Assembly (NCBI RefSeq): GCF_008726925.1
Contig: NZ_VYWO01000002.1
Coordinates: forward strand, 1 to 64,000
Length of the DNA stretch: 64,000 nt
Source of the DNA: Aerococcus sanguinicola
Lineage (GTDB): Bacteria > Bacillota > Bacilli > Lactobacillales > Aerococcaceae
Reading direction: 5' to 3'
The position numbers and the translations under genes are program-made. Positions 62,934 to 64,000 of the stretch are shown here, in pieces. The notes under the pieces were generated by a model that was given only the letters and a program-made list of their open reading frames with translations, ran no database searches and had not been told where the DNA came from. Numbering within the stretch: position 1 is the first letter of the stretch; each line of letters starts with the position of its first letter.

Positions 62934-64000
62934 ATGGCTGATAGTGACTTAATAGAACGTATTCCTCCTCAGAATATTGAAGCTGAGCAGGCAGTATTGG
63001 GTTCAATTTTACTTGAGCCGGATATTTTTACAACTGTTAATGAGTTTGTTAGTGAAGAAGATTTTTATAAACGTAGCCACCGCTTAATCTTTAGCGCCAT
63101 GCAGCGGCTCAATGATCGGGATGAGGCTATCGATGCCTTGACGATCCAAGAGGACTTGCAGAGTCGGGCCATGTTAGAGAATGTCGGTGGGGCCGATTAT
63201 ATTTTTGAAATTGCTGAGAAGACACCGACCGCGGCGAATGCGGAATACTATGCCAAGATTGTCGAAGAGAAATCGATCCTGAGAAAGTTGATCCATGCCA
63301 CCAATACGATTCAGAAAGAGTCTTATGGTGAGGAACATGATCTGACGACTATTCTGGACGGGGCCGAACGACAAATCTTAGCGGTGAGTGAGAACCGCAA
63401 CCGCAATGGCTTTGTCCATATTTCCCAGGTCCTTCAAGAATCGATTGGACATATTGAAGAATTGTCCAAGCAGAATGAAGCGGTAACGGGGATTGCGACC
63501 GGTTATCCGGATCTCGATAAGATGACGACGGGCTTGCATCCAGACGAGCTGATTATCCTAGCTGCCCGGCCAGGGGTAGGGAAGACAGCCTTTGTCCTCA
63601 ATATTGCCCAGAATATCTCGACCAAGCAGAATGGCCGGGTGGCAATTTTTAGTTTGGAAATGGGGGCGGAATCTCTAGTCAACCGGATGCTCTGTGCGGA
63701 GGGCAGTATTGATGCCAACCGCTTGCGGACGGGGCGCTTAGAGCCCCAGGAATGGTCCGACTTAGTGGTTGCCATGGGGGCCCTTGGGGAGTCGGAGATC
63801 TATATCGATGACACGCCTGGTATCCGGGTTACAGATATCCGGGCCAAGTCGCGCCGGCTCAAGCAGGAGAAGGGGGACTTGGACCTGATTGTGATCGACT
63901 ACCTGCAGTTAATCGAAGGGAGTCGGCGCAGTGAAAACCGGCAACAGGAAGTGTCAGAAATTTCCCGGCAATTAAAGAAATTGGCCAAGGAGCTGAGTGT
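62934..64000 (+). CDS. dnaB: Replicative DNA helicase DnaB, N-terminal 355 codons (runs off the window)
   Basis: Hexameric helicase of the replication fork (DnaC in Bacillus naming). The visible part has the N-terminal primase-interaction domain (IPPQNIEAEQAVLGSILLEP), a linker, and the RecA-like domain with Walker A ARPGVGKTAF, FSLEMGAESL and DLIVIDYLQLI. Start set at ATG 62934, five bases after AAGGGGG; an in-frame ATG at 62916 with AAAGGA upstream is an alternative. A TATAAT at 62885-62890 is a likely -10. Truncated only by the window edge. Confidence 0.96.
   Translation, partial: MADSDLIERIPPQNIEAEQAVLGSILLEPDIFTTVNEFVSEEDFYKRSHRLIFSAMQRLNDRDEAIDALTIQEDLQSRAMLENVGGADYIFEIAEKTPTAANAEYYAKIVEEKSILRKLIHATNTIQKESYGEEHDLTTILDGAERQILAVSENRNRNGFVHISQVLQESIGHIEELSKQNEAVTGIATGYPDLDKMTTGLHPDELIILAARPGVGKTAFVLNIAQNISTKQNGRVAIFSLEMGAESLVNRMLCAEGSIDANRLRTGRLEPQEWSDLVVAMGALGESEIYIDDTPGIRVTDIRAKSRRLKQEKGDLDLIVIDYLQLIEGSRRSENRQQEVSEISRQLKKLAKELS

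Overview
This window is the replication-origin region of a low-to-medium GC Gram-positive of the Lactobacillales, most likely Aerococcaceae and probably Aerococcus. The evidence is the gene order rpmH-rnpA-yidC-jag on one side and dnaA-dnaN-yaaA-recF-gyrB-gyrA on the other, DnaA boxes on both sides of dnaA, the Firmicute-type parABS system, a serS T-box, and a lactate oxidase close to the classical Aerococcus viridans enzyme. The species cannot be fixed from the sequence.

Layout. 1-0.35 kb: tandem promoters and leader of an rRNA operon running off the left edge. 0.5-10.3 kb: leftward housekeeping genes (msrA, serS with T-box, a cell-wall D,D-carboxypeptidase with its two-component system, a PfpI/DJ-1 protein, guaB, a double thioredoxin-fold protein). 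10.7-14.5 kb: parA-parB-DUF951-ychF-DUF1129. 14.7-17.4 kb: an accessory island with a secreted orphan protein between two copies of a 59-residue membrane protein, plus a VOC dioxygenase-like gene. 18.1-24.3 kb: rsmG, dsrE-like, an MFS pump, mnmG, mnmE. 24.9-32.1 kb: a HAD phosphatase and a 2-aminoethylphosphonate uptake and breakdown operon (ABC transporter, phnW, phnX) with a divergent DeoR-type regulator. 32.7-35.2 kb: jag, yidC, rnpA, rpmH. 35.3-37.3 kb: oriC around dnaA. 37.3-46.8 kb: dnaN, a Na+/H+ antiporter-type gene (leftward), yaaA, recF, gyrB, gyrA. 46.9-56.2 kb: NatAB-like ABC system, lactate oxidase, a heterodimeric ABC exporter, a FAH-family enzyme. 56.4-57.6 kb: rpsF-ssb-rpsR. 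57.6-60.3 kb: a 2.7-kb AT-rich desert with no convincing gene but eight parS-like sites and a second cluster of DnaA boxes. 60.3-64 kb: gdpP, rplI and the start of dnaB.

The most unusual content is a family of 115-119 bp repeats (18 full units in six arrays, plus remnants). Each unit is a long hairpin built from four nested arm pairs. The arm sequences differ from unit to unit while their pairing is kept, and the single-stranded connectors and outer ends stay constant. Five of the six arrays start 0-9 bases after the stop codon of a leftward gene (once inside the stop codon) and lie between that stop and an intrinsic terminator, so they should be transcribed as 3' UTRs. A second palindromic element occurs twice, once with a unit resembling the first family inside it. 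Other notable items are the parS cluster, a transcription attenuator in front of yaaA-recF-gyrB-gyrA, and a secreted protein whose only plausible start codon is AUA.

Everything here is read by eye from sequence. Family assignments rest on remembered motifs and no database search was run.
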